Below, one piece after another: positions 59,889 to 60,672 of a stretch of 60,672 nucleotides of DNA. Below the pieces are notes generated by a model, which worked only from the letters and a program-made list of their open reading frames with translations, ran no database searches and had not been told where the DNA came from. The stretch is from Candidatus Gastranaerophilales bacterium. Its GTDB lineage: Bacteria > Cyanobacteriota > Vampirovibrionia > Gastranaerophilales > Gastranaerophilaceae. The stretch is taken from NCBI GenBank assembly GCA_944326615.1, contig CALVEO010000007.1:1-60672 (forward strand), in the 5' to 3' direction. A program made the translations under genes and the position numbers. The stretch's first letter is position 1. Each line of letters opens with the position of its first letter.

Positions 59889-59916
59889 AAAAAACCGGCG
59901 TTTCTGCCGGTTTTTT
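59889..59916 (-). terminator. Terminator of the rplM-rpsI operon
   Basis: AAAAAACCGGC / GCCGGTTTTTT hairpin with a five- to six-base loop, downstream of rpsI on the minus strand; symmetrical, so it can act both ways. Confidence 0.9.
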
Positions 59917-59938
59917 GTAAAATATTTTGATAATATAA

Positions 59939-60334
59939 TTATCTTTTAGAAAATTGGAAACGTTTTCTTGCACGTTTACGGCCGTATTTTTTACGTTCTT
60001 TAACACGCGGATCGCGGGTTAAAAGTCCTTCTAAACGTAATACGTTTCTGTATTCTTCATTTGCTTTAACTAATGCTCTTGAAATACCATGTCTTATTGC
60101 TCCGCACTGGGCAACAACACCGCCGCCTACTGCTTTTACTTTTACATCGTATTTTTCCTGATTATCAGTTAAAACCAGAGGTCTGTATACTAACATTTCA
60201 ATAGCAGGTCTGTTGCCGATATAATTTTTTAATGTTTTACCGTTAACAAAAATTCTGCCTTTGCCTTTTACAAGTTTTACAACCGCAATAGAGGTTTTTC
60301 TGCGGCCTGTTGCCATAATTTCTTTATCTGCCAT
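59939..60334 (-). CDS. rpsI: 30S ribosomal protein S9
   Basis: 131 residues. TGRRKTSIAVVKLVKG at the N-terminus, KAVGGGVVAQCGAIRHGISRAL-type centre and the basic C-terminus KKYGRKRARKRFQFSKR that reaches the P site. The ATG shares its A with the rplM stop, so translation is coupled. AAAAGGAGGCTAAATA supplies the ribosome site inside rplM. Confidence 0.98.
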   Translation of the reverse strand: MADKEIMATGRRKTSIAVVKLVKGKGRIFVNGKTLKNYIGNRPAIEMLVYRPLVLTDNQEKYDVKVKAVGGGVVAQCGAIRHGISRALVKANEEYRNVLRLEGLLTRDPRVKERKKYGRKRARKRFQFSKR

Positions 60335-60672
60335 TATTTAGCCTCCTTTTCAAGCACAATCGGTTTTTGTGCTGCATGCGGATGTTCAGGTCCGTTGTAT
60401 ACTTTCAATTTTGTAAATTGTGTATCGCCTAAAGTGTTGTGCTGAAGCATTCCTTTAACTGCTTTTTCAATTAAAAGTCTTGCATCTTTTTCACGTAATT
60501 CTTTTACGCTTGCACTCTTTAAGCCTCCCGGATAACCGGTATGGTGATAATAAATTTTATCTGTTTCTTTTTTACCTGAAACCAAAACTTTGTCAGCATT
60601 GATTACGATTACGAAATCACCTGTATCAACGTTTGGTGTATATTCAGGTTTATTTTTTCCTCTTAAAATATT
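60334..60672 (-). CDS. rplM: 50S ribosomal protein L13 (partial, 5' end beyond window)
   Basis: The C-terminal 112 codons only. In frame from the window end it reads [14 protein letters not shown], then [33 protein letters not shown] and [27 protein letters not shown], which are bL13/uL13 signatures. The gene begins outside the window; the ATG at 60585 is internal. First gene of the conserved rplM-rpsI pair. Confidence 0.97.
   Translation of the reverse strand, partial: NILRGKNKPEYTPNVDTGDFVIVINADKVLVSGKKETDKIYYHHTGYPGGLKSASVKELREKDARLLIEKAVKGMLQHNTLGDTQFTKLKVYNGPEHPHAAQKPIVLEKEAK

Overview
The window is a low-GC, gene-dense chromosomal segment. It is most consistent with a non-photosynthetic relative of Cyanobacteria, of the gut Gastranaerophilales / Melainabacteria (Vampirovibrionia) type. 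The clues are a NusB with the cyanobacterial-style N-terminus (MQARRAARELAF), a cyanobacterial/plant-type glutamate-cysteine ligase, MEP-pathway isoprenoid genes, sugar uptake and fermentation genes, no photosynthesis genes, and several large coiled-coil proteins with no recognisable family. The taxonomic call is an inference; there is no rRNA in the window.

Layout. 1-300: a direct repeat. 0.3-5.1 kb: rimI, a BioY biotin transporter, a membrane-anchored amidohydrolase, a damaged lineage-specific protein and an orphan DppD-type ATPase. 5.3-8.7 kb: an Ala-rich coiled-coil protein with a LysM-like tail, facing a KsgA-IspE fusion. 8.8-16.6 kb: GshA-like ligase, a strongly structured non-coding segment, a D-2-hydroxyacid dehydrogenase, repeat-rich spacer, menG, DUF4127, mntP, a small Cys-rich protein, hpf and a DPM1-like glycosyltransferase. 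16.7-22.3 kb is accessory: a sugar-porter MFS transporter, a GC-richer PLP decarboxylase with two frameshifts, and an AAA/DUF4143 ATPase plus a broken restriction-type gene bracketed by 21-bp inverted repeats. 22.3-30.3 kb: tRNA-Gln, Nif3-like protein, coaBC, gmk, a broken DUF2142 membrane protein, a histidine kinase, an OPA-type transporter, a DEDDh exonuclease and thioredoxin. 30.4-34.9 kb: a 1,484-residue coiled-coil protein. 34.9-42.7 kb: secreted GH13 amylase, ROK glucokinase, GT9, a GGDEF/HD-GYP protein, thiL, ispD and nusB. 42.7-50.3 kb: lineage-specific proteins, a lipoate-ligase family gene with two paralogous exported proteins, a TPR protein, ftsY, an M14 peptidase and an EF-hand-like protein. 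50.4-60.7 kb: cysS, a glycine-zipper membrane protein, a SpoIID-domain protein, murJ, rplI, a MetE-core-like protein, a CooC-like ATPase, folD and the rplM-rpsI operon, cut by the window end.

Three genome-level patterns stand out. First, many genes have a -10 hexamer exactly seven bases before the start codon, which predicts leaderless mRNAs; other genes have good Shine-Dalgarno sites. Second, a roughly 48-bp palindromic repeat sits in-frame inside coaBC and forms the linker of the KsgA-IspE fusion, and other repeats reach into gene ends. Third, at least seven proteins of unknown function with coiled coils, glycine-zipper hairpins or low complexity are scattered through the window and may belong to one lineage-specific surface or secretion programme.
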